Assembly: GCA_024291935.2 (NCBI GenBank)
Contig: CM044308.1
Location: 116,524,501 to 116,588,500, forward strand
Source of the DNA: Okapia johnstoni
Lineage: Eukaryota; Chordata; Mammalia; Artiodactyla; Giraffidae
Length of the DNA: 64,000 nt
Direction: 5' to 3'
Shown here piece after piece: positions 22,465 through 36,424 of the stretch. The notes beneath the pieces are model-generated. The model made no database searches. It worked only from the letters and a program-made list of their open reading frames with translations, and was not told where the DNA came from. The position numbers were made by a program, and so were the translations under genes. Each line of letters starts with the position of its first letter. Within the stretch, counting starts at the first letter, position 1.

Positions 22465-25400
22465 CTGAAATGATGAATCATAAACTGCAGGGTCATGTAA
22501 TCCAGTCTCCTGGCTCTGGGAAGGGATGGCCCTCCCCCAGCCAGAACTCCCGGGGGGTCAGACTTCATGTTGAATGAAGTAGACACTCCCTCTCCTCCAT
22601 GACTGCCAGAGATGCTTCCTTAGAGCAGATACTGTCTAACCCTGTTCCCCCCACCCCATTCCTTGGGGAACAGATAGAAAGCAGCCTGGTCTGGGCCCCA
22701 GGTTGCTGCAGATCCCATGACTATAGGTCAGCAGTCTTGGGTGGAGAGGGTCTTTGTTTCTGCTGTACCATGAAATGGACAGACAGGCCTTAGGTAAGTC
22801 TGTTCCCTTTATGGGCCTCAGCCTCCTCATCTGTGAAATGGGACGACGTATGACGTAAGTAGATGATCCTAAAGGTACTGGGTGTTTGTTTTTGGCTCTG
22901 AACACCTGAGGTCCTGGTGGGATGGCGCACTTCTGGGAGACCTGCTCCCCTTATCTGGGGTTGGGGTGGCCTCTGGGGATGTGGGCTCCAAATCAGGGAA
23001 GGGCCCTGCCCTCTCCCTCCCCAGTACCTCAGCAATGGTGCTGTTTCTCTGAGGACCCCTGGTCTGGCTGTCTGTTCACGGCGGGGTCTAGGGGAGGAGA
23101 CGGCAGGGGGCCTCAGCTTTCGACCTGAAGAGGTGTATGTCTTCCAGTCCACGGGGGACAGTGGGCTCTGGGAGCGGCTGATGGTCATTGTAGGCTGGGG
23201 CTGTGAGGGCCCATCCTGCACCCTCACTTCATGCTGCACAGGGTGGGCAGGGGGCTGCAGGAAGCTGCTTGTCTTGTGTGCTACCAACATAGCCCCCCAG
23301 AGAGAGGAGAGGAGGGAGGGGTTAAGCTCCTGCTGATGGGGCCCACGGTTCCCTCCCCCAGCTGCCCCCCACTCTGAATCCCACATTAGAGACACTGGGA
23401 CCCACTGTGACAGTGATAACACCAGAATTTCCTCAGGGGAGGAGTTTAGGGGATGGAATCTGGTTGGAGGGGTCAGCTAGGGGACTTGTTTAAAGCTGCA
23501 TTTGTATTGCAAGTTCAGTCCTTTACTTAGATTGCATGCTAATTTGGTGCTGATGGAGATTAAGGGAAGACTAAAGACCCTTCCAAGTCATGTTTGGTGC
23601 CTCCATCAGAGCCAAACCTAAACCCAGCCAACATGCTGCTACTGCTGCTAAGTCGCTTCAGTCGTGTCCGACTCTGTGCGACCCCATAGACGGCAGCTCA
23701 CCAGGCTCCCCCGTCCCTGGGATTCTCCAGGCAAGAATACTGGAGTGGGTTGCCATTTCCTTCTCCAATGCATGAAAGTGAAAAGTGAAAGTGAAGTCGC
23801 TCAGTCGTGTCCGACTCTTAGCGACCCCATGGACTGCAGCCTATAAGGCTCCTCCATCCATGGGATTTTCCAGGCAAGAGGACTGGAGTGGGGTGCCATT
23901 GCCTTCCACCAGTGACCAAATGCTGATTCTGAGTGTTTGGCTTTGGCGCTATCTTGTGGCTTAAACTGGTACTACACTATGACTGCCGGGGTTTTCCCCC
24001 TAGTGCTGAGATGCCACCCACACCAGTACCTTCTAGGATATCTTTCTCCATCGCCTCGCACACCTCTTGCCCCTGGAGATCAGACCTACCTCCCGCCTCT
24101 GCTTCTGGCCTCGCAACCCAGAGTCACAGGGAAGGGGCTCTCAGGGGACTCACAGAGGGACGTGCACCGGCAGGGGTCATGTTTGTCCAGATAGTGAGCG
24201 AGTGTGTCCCAGCCGCCCCCCACACGCACCATCACGTGGTTCCGGAGGATCTGCAGAGGGCAAGGGTGAGGTGGAGGGCAGGGTGAGTTTGTTCCCTCTC
24301 CCTGGACCAGCCTGCGGGCCTTCAGCCCTCGCTCGCATCCGTGTACACACACACACGTGTGTGTGGTTGCAGCCCGAGACCCTTCTGTGACTGGCGTCGA
24401 ATCACGCATGTTGTCAAGGGTGGAGGCCGAGCCGACGAACGGCAGGTTGCCCCACAGAAAGACACAGGACCTCACGAGCATTGTGTCGTCTGGCCCCAGA
24501 CTCTCGTCTCTCTCTTCACCGGGAAGGGTCATGCCTGCCCCCGTTTGTATCAGAAACGGGGCCCTGGCTGTGCTCTGTGGTGCGTGTGCGTGTTTAAAGA
24601 GTTCGCGGGAGTCCTGGCCTCACTCCACTCCCGGTCACGTAGTCTCTTCAGGCCTCCACTTCCTCAGAGGAAACAAGGCGCCACAGTCCTTCCCCACCTA
24701 CTGCACAGGGCTCTTGGCTCAGGCCGCGGGGCGAGGGCCCAGGGAGCCGGCTCTGCCCCAGGGGCGGCCTGGCCCAGGGAGAAGTCTCCGCCGCGCCCCT
24801 GGGCACAGGCTCCTACTGCTGAGGTGGCCAGGTATGGGCGGGGGCTCGCGGGGGGCACAGGTCAGATCCGTGCTAGCATCAGAAGGCCCGTGCTCAGAAG
24901 CTGCATGTGAGCGGTGGACCCTGGCTGGGCCATACAGGGAGCAGAGGCTCGGGGGGTGGGGGGGGGCGTGAAGGGGGGATGGGGGGGGCGGTGAGGGGGG
25001 GATTGGGGGGTCTCAGGCCCCTTGCTGTGACCAAGCCTATGGGTGGAAAAGTGGGCGTACCCTTCACCCCCACTTCTGCCTGAAGATTCCCACCCCCCCA
25101 CCGCTCCGCTCTGAACTAGGCTGAGGCAGAGGTAGATGGGGGTGGGGGTTGTTTCTAACTGCCCTAATGGGAGGGAGGGACATGCTTGCCAACTTTGCCA
25201 GGAATCTTCTGGAATTCCCAGAGAGAGAGAGGGAAAGCCTTCTGATGGATAACTCGGGGTGGATGGTGATCGCCTTTCCTCACCTTCAGGCCTAGGTTAA
25301 GTCCCACCGCAGGACGCAGGATCCTGCTGACCCCTGGGGCACCCTCCATCCCCACCCCCACCCCACCCCGCTCCTCCCAAAACTTACCCGGATGAAGATA

Positions 25401-28283
25401 AGGGTGTTGGAATCGCCGGCGCGGTACTTCCCCTCAGACACCTTGACCATGGAGAACTGAACCGGGCACGTGCAGTGGCTCACCAGGCTCTGAACCTGTG
25501 GGCAGTGGGCCCTGGATTCAGCCCTCCCCTCTGCCCAGGGACCCAAGCGCCCCTTGCACTCTGGGTCAAGCCCAGTGGGCCGCCTGCCTGCCCCCGGACC
25601 CCAGCCCCAAGGCTTCTGCAGTCAGGACTGGGGGCTGACAAGCAAGCGGAGAAGGCGTTCAATGACCCAGCGAGAACAAGACCTTGAGTGGCTCAGCGCC
25701 CTCGTGGGTCAGCCGACAGGGGCCGTGGAGTGTGATGTTTAAGGCGGACCTTGAGATCTGACTGCATCCCCCGCACTATAGACCTTGGGCAGGGGAAGAA
25801 ACCTCCCCGAGCTCGATTCCTTGGTGGTGGAAGTGGGTAGTCTCTCCCAATTCACTTCCACCCCAGGACCCGCTGTGCGGGACACAGGCCGAGCGCATCA
25901 CGTGCAGTGGCTCACCTAAGACCCACAGAGGTCATGGAAGGTAGGCATGGGTAAGGTACATCCCCACGGTACAGAAAAGGCAACCGAGGCACAGAGAGGG
26001 CAAATAATCTGCTCAAAAGTCACACAGCCGCAAAGCAGTGAACTAAGACTTGAACCAAGCCGTCAGAGAGGGTGCTGGCGTCTGCCTTTGTAACCGCCGG
26101 CCCACGGGGTTTACCTAGAGAGGTGTAGGGTGCTGGATTCCCAATGAAAACGATGAGGGTTGTAGCTCAAAGTGGACACGACTTAACCAAAAACCACCAG
26201 GTGAGGGAGTGTCGGGATGGGGCCTGGAGCTCAAGAAGGGGGGCGCTGGTTGCGCGGGGCGGGGGCGGGGAGAAGGAGGCGGGGCCCGGGGGCGTGTCCG
26301 AGCCCTCACCATCTGGTCCAGGTCGCGGAAGTGGCAGGGCCGGCGCGCGGGGGGGCTCCGGCGGCTGGGGGTCCGGCGGGGGCAGGGCCCCCTCCAGCCG
26401 CAGCTCCTCCTCGATCTCTTCCTCCAGCCGCACCAGGGTGGGCGCCGCGACGCCGAAGCGCCAGGCCCGGCGGCCCAGCTCCAGCAGGCACAGCACCACG
26501 TTCTTCACGTTCTTGCGCAGCACCAGGTCCTCCGTCTCGAACATCAGCACCTCTGGCCCGGGGCGAGAGGAGGGTAGGCAGCCTGAGCCCCCTGCTGACC
26601 TCCCTGGAGAGAGCGCAGCGCGTGGGAGAGCCCTGGGGCCACCCTGGACCCGGGGGAAAGGGGAAGCAGGCATGGGATAGCGGTTAGTATCGCAGGATCT
26701 TGGCGTCAGGCCAGCCCCTCGGAGGGGTCGGGGCAGAATTGCTCGGGTACTGAGTGCAGAGCGGGTGGCAGCCTAATAGGAGAGGTGGGGGCGGAAAGAG
26801 GGGACTCAGCCAAGAGAAGGAACCCAGTTCCACCTGCCCTTCTCTCTGCTCTATATGCCAGGATGGGTTCAGCAGGAAGAAGCACCCAGGCCACTCACTT
26901 CCGGTAACCACCAGGCACCCCAGACTCAACCCCCAAGCCCATGCATAAGCTGGCAGGGTGGAGTACAGGCTCTGGAGTCCGACTGCCAGCTTGGAATCCT
27001 GACGCTCCCACCCACCAGCTGTATGACCCTGGGCTGGTCCCAGCCTCAGTCTCCTCTTCTGTAAAATGGGAATACTGTCTGTTTCATGGAGTTGTGGTGG
27101 GGATAGCTGTATGTCTGTACGCAATGTCTGGCCTGTGGTAAGTGCCTGATAAAACACTAGCCTTTATCAAGGCTGCATCCCTGCTGCATTCTGTTGCGGC
27201 CAGCAGCTGGTGGGCAGGGCCTGACCCCTCCCTCTGTCCCATCCCCATGGCCTGGTGAGCTTTCAGGTTCATCCCTGACATGGGGTTCAGGGCCAAGGTG
27301 ATGAGGGAGGCTGATATGTCACTCCCTGAGTCCCGCAAGCCCCAGCAAGACTGGCCCCTCCCTAAGGTCCACTTGCCTCCTCCCCACTCCACTGCAGCCC
27401 AAACACACGCCTTCTCTGGGCCCCCTCTGCCTAGAACTCCCTGCCCCCCAAACTTCTATTTATTCCCAAAGACTCAGCTCAAATCTCCGTCCTCTATCGG
27501 GTCTTCCTAGGCCTTATCGGGTGGCTGTTCCCTCCCATCTCCCCAGCACAGAAGCTCTGCTTGAGCTTATATCAGTTGGGCTGTAATTTATGCATCTTCT
27601 CAGCTGTCTCTCTTGGGCCACAACTTCTTTTAGCTCTGGTTCTCAGTCCTCTCAGCACTCACTGCCCAGGCCTGTGCATGACCCCAAAGAGGTGCTTGAA
27701 TCATTCATTCAACGCATTGATTTATTGGGGATTTACTACGAGATGGGGAAACTGAAGCATGAAAAGGAATGAGCTGGCCCAAGGCAAATCTGGAAGGAGG
27801 ACCCCTGACCCCTGACAGCTTGAGCCTCAGAGAGGAGATGGATACCTGGCAGGAAAAGGGTCTTGGAGGGGGCGTGTGGGGGAACCCAGGGGGATTACCT
27901 TGGATGCCCATCTCCTTGCGACACCACTGGATGAAGTTGGAGATGTTGTCCCGGGCCTGGAAAGTGCGAGGCTGGGCAGCCTCATTACAGGAAACCCTGG
28001 CTCGGGGCAAGGGAAACCTCTGGGCTTGGGCAGGTGTCTCAGCCAGGAAGACCAGGGCGGCCTTGGTGATGGCGTTGGCATGCTGGCACAGCACCAGGCC
28101 TGTCTCCAGCACCTGCAGGAAGTTGGCTGCGCTGATGTCCAGTCCATAGAGATCCCGAAGCCACTCGGCCAGGTCCTCTTTCATGGCTTCTAGGTACTGC
28201 TCGCTGGACTTAAAGGGCTGGATGCTGCGCACCAGAGGCCCCGGGGTCCCAGGTCTCCTCCTGCCAGCCCGGGGCTGGGACAT
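20931..28283 (-). CDS. GAS2L2: GAS2L2, growth-arrest-specific 2-like 2 (six coding exons; frameshift in exon 2 as read)
   Basis: Exons on the minus strand: 28283-27899, 26552-26310, 25495-25388, 24250-24154, 23280-23028, 22464-20931. The start is the ATG of MSQPRAGRR, with A at -3. The parts match human GAS2L2 (880 aa) along the whole length: a calponin-homology domain (about residues 25-150), a GAR/GAS2 domain (about 205-278, VQSLVSHC to DPCRC), then a long Pro/Ser/Arg-rich tail with one SxIP-type EB1-binding motif, SRIP (21183-21194), ending EEESWV. Known role: links actin to microtubules and supports orientation and beating of motile cilia; human loss causes primary ciliary dyskinesia. Anomaly: exon 2 is one base too long at a G7 run (26349-26355). 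With six Gs the CDS is 872 aa; as read it stops early in exon 3 (25436-25434). An intact 511-codon last exon favours an error or a recent allele over an old pseudogene. Confidence 0.95.
23028..23280 (-). CDS. GAS2L2: GAS2L2 coding exon 5
   Basis: Acceptor ggtag|CACACAAG and donor CTGAG|GTACTG. It encodes [10 protein letters not shown], then the conserved [13 protein letters not shown] and [11 protein letters not shown] blocks shared with human GAS2L2. Phase in 1, phase out 2. Confidence 0.93.
23632..23908 (-). repeat. Bov-A2-type SINE (dimeric)
   Basis: Two Bov-A units in the same minus orientation (aagtcgcttcagtcgtgtcc at about 23648 and aagtcgctcagtcgtgtccg at about 23794), joined by an AAAGTGAAAGTGAA linker: the Bov-A2 dimer layout. 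It lies in a GAS2L2 intron. Confidence 0.88.
24154..24250 (-). CDS. GAS2L2: GAS2L2 coding exon 4 (GAR domain, second half)
   Basis: Acceptor ctgcag|ATCCTC and donor CTCT|GTGAGT. It encodes [20 protein letters not shown] through DPCRCTSL; the VGGGW and DPC motifs are the hallmark of the GAS2-related microtubule-binding domain. Confidence 0.96.
25388..25495 (-). CDS. GAS2L2: GAS2L2 coding exon 3 (GAR domain, first half)
   Basis: Acceptor cccacag|GTTCAG and donor ATCCGG|GTAAGTT. 36 codons, VQSLVSHC through NTLIFIR, phase 0 on both sides. If the exon 2 frameshift is real, this exon is read out of frame and stops at 25436-25434. Confidence 0.95.
25935..26095 (-). repeat. Ancient MIR SINE
   Basis: Minus-strand MIR landmarks: 'caaccgaggcacagagaggg', 'gtcacacagccgcaaag', 'gacttgaacc'. 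Located in a GAS2L2 intron. Confidence 0.6.
26310..26552 (-). CDS. GAS2L2: GAS2L2 coding exon 2 (end of CH domain; contains frameshift)
   Basis: Acceptor gggccag|AGGTGCTG and donor CAGATG|GTGAGG. It encodes [20 protein letters not shown] and the EEEIEEE acidic stretch in one frame, but the conserved end [10 protein letters not shown] in another. The two frames meet at the G7 run 26349-26355. The exon is 243 nt; 242 nt is needed to keep the frame into exon 3. Confidence 0.93.
27000..27160 (+). repeat. Ancient MIR SINE
   Basis: Plus-strand MIR: 'cagctgtatgaccctgggc', 'ctcttctgtaaaatggg', 'gtaagtgcctgataaa'. It is in intron 1 of GAS2L2. Confidence 0.62.
27899..28283 (-). CDS. GAS2L2: GAS2L2 coding exon 1 (N-terminus and most of CH domain)
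   Basis: Starts MSQPRAGRR, continues through [20 protein letters not shown] and [16 protein letters not shown], and ends CCAAG|GTAATC, leaving one base for Glu129. The chosen ATG aligns with the human start; an upstream in-frame GTG is not needed. Confidence 0.96.
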
Positions 28284-28940
28284 GGTCGGGCCGGGCACCT
28301 CCACTCTGCCGCAGCTGCGTCTTCACTCCTGCCACCTGTGGGGTCTTGGCAGGTTCCCCCTGACTCAGGAGTCCCCTTCTACCCTCTGAGAGCCTGGGAC
28401 GGCTCTGCTATTTGCCTCTGGCTTTGGCCACCGCCACCCTCGCCAGTGGGCTGAGCCAGGCCGGGCCTCCACCCCCCAACATTCTTCAGTCCCTGCCAGA
28501 ACTTTCCTACGTGCTAGCCCTGCAGAGGCCTCACGCCCCAGCTGCCCAGTCTGCTTAGAGGTCGCTGGCTCCCAGGACAGATGGAGGGGAAGACACTTCT
28601 CTCTTCCCCCCAGGGCTGGACAGGCCACGCCAGATGCCTCCCACCCGCCACCAGCCGGCCCGGAGTCTGGCTGTCGGCCTCTCCACTTTGCTTTCCTCTC
28701 CTTGGAGACCAGCGGCTGCTACAAACACTCCTTGTTAACCCTTCCCGGCATTGGCTGCCCTGGTGCTCAAGGAGCCAAGAAGAGGCTGGGCTGGCTTATC
28801 GCTCACTTGGTCAACTCCAGTGGAGGCTTTTGGGAAATGAAAGGAGAGGAGCAGGGCCAGTGGGCACCGTGCCCCTCGGAGTTCAGTGAGCACTGTCGTT
28901 TAGGGGTGAAACAGACGCAGCCATAGAGCCCAGAGCCACG
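28284..28940 (-). promoter_or_regulatory. GAS2L2 5' flank and probable promoter
   Basis: GC-rich, repeat-free sequence upstream of the GAS2L2 start. An AP-1-like tgactca lies at about 28368. No TATA box stands out, and the transcription start cannot be placed. Confidence 0.4.
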
Positions 28941-28944
28941 AGTC

Positions 28945-29105
28945 TGGCCTTAGACTCTTTCCCGAATCCCCCTGTGACCTTCACACACTATCTGTCTTCT
29001 CTGTGCCTTTGTTTGCCTCAACTGTAAAATGGGAATAATAATATCTCCCTCTCTGGGGCGTTGTGAGGAACAGAGGATTCATGGATGTGAAAAGTCTCCG
29101 ACTGT
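28945..29105 (+). repeat. Ancient MIR SINE
   Basis: Plus-strand MIR: cctgtgaccttcacacac, ctcaactgtaaaatggg, gggcgttgtgagga. Confidence 0.6.
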
Positions 29106-29254
29106 CAGGCCTGAGGGGTTCCAGCTTCATTGATTCTCCCAGCAGCCCTGGCTGTGTGCCATGATCCCCGCCTTCTCTGGAGAACGCGCTCCATCCCCCA
29201 CTCGACCCACATGATTCCTCCAGAGCGAGCTGTCAGTCATAGTTCCTCCTCCAT

Positions 29255-29800
29255 GGCCACAGGGATGCATGCATTCAACAAATATTTCCTGCAGACCTAC
29301 TGTGTGCCGTGTGCTATTATAGTGCGTGAGGATGTAGCTGTAGGGGCTTCCCTTGTGGCTCAAACGGTAAAGAATCTGCCTGCAATGCAGGAGACCTGGG
29401 TTCGGTCCCTGGGTCTGGAAGATCCCCTGGAGAAGGGAACGGCTACCCATTCCAGTATTCTTGTCAGGAGAATTCCATGGACTGAGGAGCATGGTGGGCT
29501 ATAGTCTGTGGGGTCTCAAAGAGTCAGACTGAGCAACTCACACTTTCAGCTTTCATGTCGCTGTAAATGAAGCCCCTGTCCTCACGGAGGCTGCTTACAT
29601 GATGGTGGGTGACAGATGATAGGTAAACATATGAATCTGTAGTGAGTCAGATGGTGATAAATACCAGGGAGAAAACAGGAGGACTATAGGAGACGGGTTG
29701 AGGGTGGGGGATTTTCTATAAGGTGGCTAGGAAAGACTTCACTGATATGGTGATATCTGAGCAGGGGCCTGAGAGAAGTGAGGAAGCAAGCAGTGCAGAT
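29255..29800 (+). repeat. LINE2 fragment split by a Bov-tA SINE
   Basis: Left part 'cattcaacaaatatttcctg...ctactgtgtgccgtg' and right part 'acttcactgatatggtgata...gagcaggggcctgag' are consecutive L2 3' blocks. The Bov-tA at 29344-29556 separates them. Confidence 0.65.
29344..29556 (+). repeat. Bov-tA SINE
   Basis: Head gggcttcccttgtggctcaa, B box gggttcggtcc, Bov-A core and terminal actttcagctttcat. A near duplication tgtagctgta/tgtcgctgta flanks it. Confidence 0.9.
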
Positions 29801-29858
29801 GTCTGCTGGAAGGGTACCCTGGCAGAAGGAACAGCCAGGGCAAACGCTCCAGGCCGGG

Positions 29859-29985
29859 GAATTCCCTGGTTGTCCAATGGTTAGAACTCAGCACTTTCTC
29901 TGCGGGGGCCCAGGGTTCAATCCCTAGTTGGGGAACTAAGATCCTGAAGCCTTGTGCTGTGACAAACAAACAACCCAAAAAAACT
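29859..29985 (+). repeat. CHR-type SINE
   Basis: ggggaattccctggttgtcc head, gggttcaatccctag B box, gggaactaagatcctg block, and an A-rich tail with acaaacaaac. Confidence 0.85.
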
Positions 29986-30636
29986 CCAGGCAGGGGGATA
30001 CTTGGCATATCCCAGGAAAAGCAACGACAGGTAGAATATGAGGAAGAGCAGAAATAGGGTCTTTGCTTTACCTTTCGGAAAGTAATTTTCTTTCAGTTAC
30101 CTTCTAAAGGCATCAAGATAATGATTGTTGTACCCATTTCATGGATGAGAAAACAGGAAAACTGAAGCTGGCAGGAGGCCTGAGTTCCTCATTATATGGA
30201 TGGACCTTTCCATGGGGTTGACTGAGTGTCCTCATGACATGGCAGTGGGCTTTCTCCAGAGAGACAGAGCAAGACAGAAGCCACAGGGTCTTTTATTACA
30301 TAGCCTTGAGTCACACTGTCATTCCCACAACATCCTATCAATGACCCAGGTCGGCCTTATTTCATATGGGAAGGGGCTACATCAGAGTGAATACCAGGCG
30401 ACAAGTGTGACTGGTTACTCCCAAGACAGAGGAGCTGTTTCTTTTCCTTTCTTGCTAATAGGATCCTATTTTGTTTAGGTATTATTCATGGATAGAGTTT
30501 TCTTGAAGTTAGGGAAGATGAGCCCAGCCCCAAAGAGAGAACCTGTCAAGTCTTCCAGCCATTCTGTGAGCTCTCACTGTTCTCTAAGTTAGACAGAGTA
30601 AGCTTTTGAATTTTCCAGTCAAGAACCAAAGTGGCT

Positions 30637-30937
30637 AGGGGCTTCCCTGGTGGTCCAGTGGTTGGGAATCTTTCTGCCAATGCCAGTGCAGGGGACATAA
30701 GTTCAGTCCCTGGTCTGTGAACTAAGATCCTCCATGCTGCAGGGCAACTAAGCCAGCATGCCAGACTACCGAAGCCTGTGCTCCCTAGAGCCTGTGCTCT
30801 GCAACAAGAGAAGTCACTGCAATGAGAAGCTCCTGCATTGCTAGGAAGAGTAGCCCCCCACTTGTGGCAACTAAAGAAAGCCTGGGCATAGCAACGAAGA
30901 CCCAGTGCAGCCATAAATAATAAATTTTAAAAAGAGA
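30637..30937 (+). repeat. Long CHR-type SINE (about 300 bp)
   Basis: Begins ggggcttccctggtggtcca, has the gaactaagatcctccatgc block and the extended body (cagggcaactaagcc, aagaagtcactgcaatgag-like, acgaagacccagtgcagcc) with an AATAAATTTT tail. The long form differs from the short CHR copies elsewhere in the window. Confidence 0.82.
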
Positions 30938-30939
30938 AC

Positions 30940-32100
30940 CATGGTGGCTATAAGCTCCTTTAGTAAATGTAAGGATATTGGGGTTTGGGGAGGAGACCAT
31001 TCTCCATGGGTCTTTCCTATTTTTTGCATGTCTTACAAGCAGAGGTGTTTCAAGGGTGTTTATATAGTGAAAAACCTTGGAAGATACAGTGTCTTTTTCT
31101 GGAGCAAAGAACAGGTTTGGTTACTACCCGGTATAAAAAATTTAGGGTTCCCTAAGCTCAGGGTTCCTCTTACAATGCAAACCACTGCATATGCAGGTAC
31201 TACCTAGCACCCATGGGACGGTGGGCCAACAGAAAATGACACAGGTATGCCGATGCTGCTGCGTCATCAGTAATGAGGTCTTTTATCTCTAACCCAAGAG
31301 TTTTATGTGTTTTGGCAGCACCTAGGAAAATACAATGGGCTAACTTGCTAGCTTGCACGTAGGGTAAAATTTTAGATTCTTTACAGTTCTTCACATTGTT
31401 ACCCCCACGAGATTCTTGGAGGCTGGTCTGCTCTTTGTTCTACATCCCACCACACTGCCTCCACCAAACTGGGAGATGCCTGAAGGAAGAGACCCATGCC
31501 CCCACTTCAGACCTGGATGGAACACCATGTCATGTTCCCCCAACAGACTGGATCTGGATCTCCTTGACTCCAGAAACTGTATCACATCAGATGGAGCCTC
31601 TCCAGACCTGGGTTTGCATCCTCTGCCCCTCTGAATACCACTGACTCTGCCAACACACCCCACTGTCAGGCCAGGCAACGAAGGAGTGTCCCCAAGTTTC
31701 TACAATTTGATTCCTTTCCTGAGCCCCAGCTCTCACACATGTACCGAACATCCAGAAGCTACACCTGGCTCTTACCTGAGCCCTGTTTCCTATAACTTGA
31801 CACCATGTCCTCTGCTCCTTGGAGCTAAGGCAATGAGCTGGAAGTGGGTGGGGTGGGGAGCAGGGATGAGGAAGGATGGGATTGAACTGAAAGGGAAGGG
31901 GAGAAAATAGTGATGCAAATAGATATAATGCTTTTCATGTTTTCGGTGGGCAGGTAAAGTCTGGTACTGCACAGCTACCTCTGAGACACAGAAAAAGAGA
32001 CAGAGGGTCAGAAAGATAATTTACTAATGCTCAGATAGATTTTACATTCATGTGGTAGAGCTGGGAATTGACCCCAGCCTATGGGGGGCCAGTCACTCTG
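30940..32100. other. Intergenic stretch, nothing recognised
   Basis: Unique-looking sequence between repeats, upstream of C17orf50. A 64-codon minus frame at 31200-31394 and short plus frames at 31.4-31.65 kb show no family I recognise, no splice support and no coding-like composition. Confidence 0.4.
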
Positions 32101-32105
32101 TGCCT

Positions 32106-32329
32106 GTGTGTGCGTGCTAAGTCACTTCAGTCGTGTCCGACTCTTTGCGACCCTGTGGACTGTATGTAGCCCACTAGCCTCCCCTGTTCATGGGATTCTC
32201 CAGGCAAGAATACTAGAGTGGGTTGCCATGCCCTCCTCCAGGGGATCTTCCCGACCCAGGGATCGAACCCATTATGTCTCCTGCATTAGCAGGTGGGTCC
32301 TTTACAACTACTGCCACTTGGAAAGCCCC
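32106..32329 (-). repeat. Bov-tA SINE
   Basis: Complement of Bov-tA, from gtgctaagtcacttcagtcg to the head complement ccacttggaaagcccc. It sits about 230 bp upstream of the C17orf50 start codon, so it may abut the promoter. Confidence 0.88.
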
Positions 32330-32560
32330 AAAGTTACTCTCTGTCCCCTTTAATACCTTCTCAAGAGAGAAAGTAGGGTTTGGGATGGAAGCTCTAGAAA
32401 AGGCAGTTATTCTGCGGGTGGAATCCTATGAGCAGATGAGATTCTAGCCCCGCCCCCTTGTAATCCAGCAGAGGCCCTAGAGTCCAGACCAAGCTCTATG
32501 GGAACTCTCTCCCATCCCTCTGCCTGATCAGGGGAAGAGGGCAGCACGACTTTGGGGAAA

Positions 32561-35180
<2,620 letters not shown>

Positions 35181-35591
35181 GCGCCCCCCCCCCCCACCGC
35201 CGCCACCACTCCCGGCCTCTGCAGCCCTCCATCCTCGCCTCCACCCCAACTGCCCGCAACCCTCTCCTCTCTTCCCCGACGTCGATCACGTGCCGGAGAG
35301 CCGCCCTTCCGGGGCGCCGCCCTCTCGGAGCAGACCAGCAGGGGCATCCCCGATGTGGCGGCCCCACCTGTCATCAGTGCGGAGCCCAACATCATCACCT
35401 GGAGGTCCGTTCTGCAACAGCGCCTCCCCGGTCAGCTCGCGGTGCCCATCGCCCACCTGACTCCCGTCCCCTGCCCACAGCCCTCACACTTATCACTTGG
35501 GTATTTCAGGTTCCTTCTGGCCCGGTGCGCACAGGCATCGCCTAAAGTAAATAACCCCTCTGGGAAACTTGCCCCTCCCCTCAAATCCTCC

Positions 35592-35597
35592 AATAAA
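35592..35597 (+). terminator. AATAAA polyadenylation signal, C17orf50
   Basis: Canonical signal 412 nt after the stop codon, with GT-containing sequence downstream. MMP28's signal on the opposite strand is about 0.8 kb further on. Confidence 0.65.
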
Positions 35598-36418
35598 ACC
35601 TCTGATCCAAGTGTCAGGGCCTAGAGGAGGGGTGAGGACCCCGGTGAGCGTGATAAAGATCAGCCCTCCTTGCCCTTCCCGCGGGTTCAAGCCGGAGGGA
35701 AAAGGGCAGGCGGAGAGCCGCCTCCCAGCAGTTCGGGGCGGAACCAAGCCCTTGCAGCCAAGGGCAGTCAAAGGCCATTCTCCCCACCGCGCGCCAAGAA
35801 GAAAAAAGGCAGGCTCTGCGCCAGGAATGCCCACTGGGAGCTGAGGGCTGAAGCTGGCCGGACCTTCCTCCCCTCCCGCGGGAAGGCTGCTCTGACTGCG
35901 GTCAGTGTGTGTGCCGACGAGGCCCTGGCAGGTGTGGAGTGGGCAGGACTGGAGAGTTAGCCCAGAAGCCTGCTGAGACTGAAGACTGGGAGACTGGGGA
36001 GCTGGGTCCTTCTCCAGGAATCCCAGCTATTCTTGGCCGGCCAGCGGGAGCTCCTGGAATGCTTCGTGTGTGGCCAGGACAACAGGGCCATTGTGAGCAC
36101 CGGGGCTCTCCCAGTCTACAGAGGTCCCCAGCGCCTGCAGCAGCCAGACCTCTAGAGAGGCCCCTGTCCTCCTGCGGCCACACAGGGTTCTCCATCTGGC
36201 CTGGAGGGTGAGTGGGCGAAGGACATTTTGCTTTTTGAGGAGAGCGGCAGGCCCCCTCTCCCCATCACAACTATACACACGCACAGCTCACTGGGCCTGG
36301 CTGGGACAAAGAAGAACATGGTTGCCCCCTCCCCAGCATCCATGCCCGCCTGCTCTCACTGGACACTGGTCCAAGGAAGCTGCTCCCCTGCTCCAGGTCC
36401 ACTCGCTGGGAGCACCTC

Positions 36419-36424
36419 TTTATT
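36419..36424 (-). terminator. AATAAA polyadenylation signal, MMP28
   Basis: TTTATT on the plus strand, about 655 nt beyond the MMP28 stop codon. It is the first canonical minus-strand signal met beyond the stop. Confidence 0.6.

Noticed and set aside
30637..30937. tRNA-like A and B boxes in SINE heads, here and in every Bov-tA/CHR copy
   Set aside because: They are the degraded promoter regions of tRNA-derived SINEs; none folds into a complete tRNA gene.
31200..31394. 64-codon minus-strand frame with moderately complex composition
   Set aside because: No recognised family, no splice or polyadenylation context; a processed pseudogene fragment is possible but cannot be supported from sequence alone.
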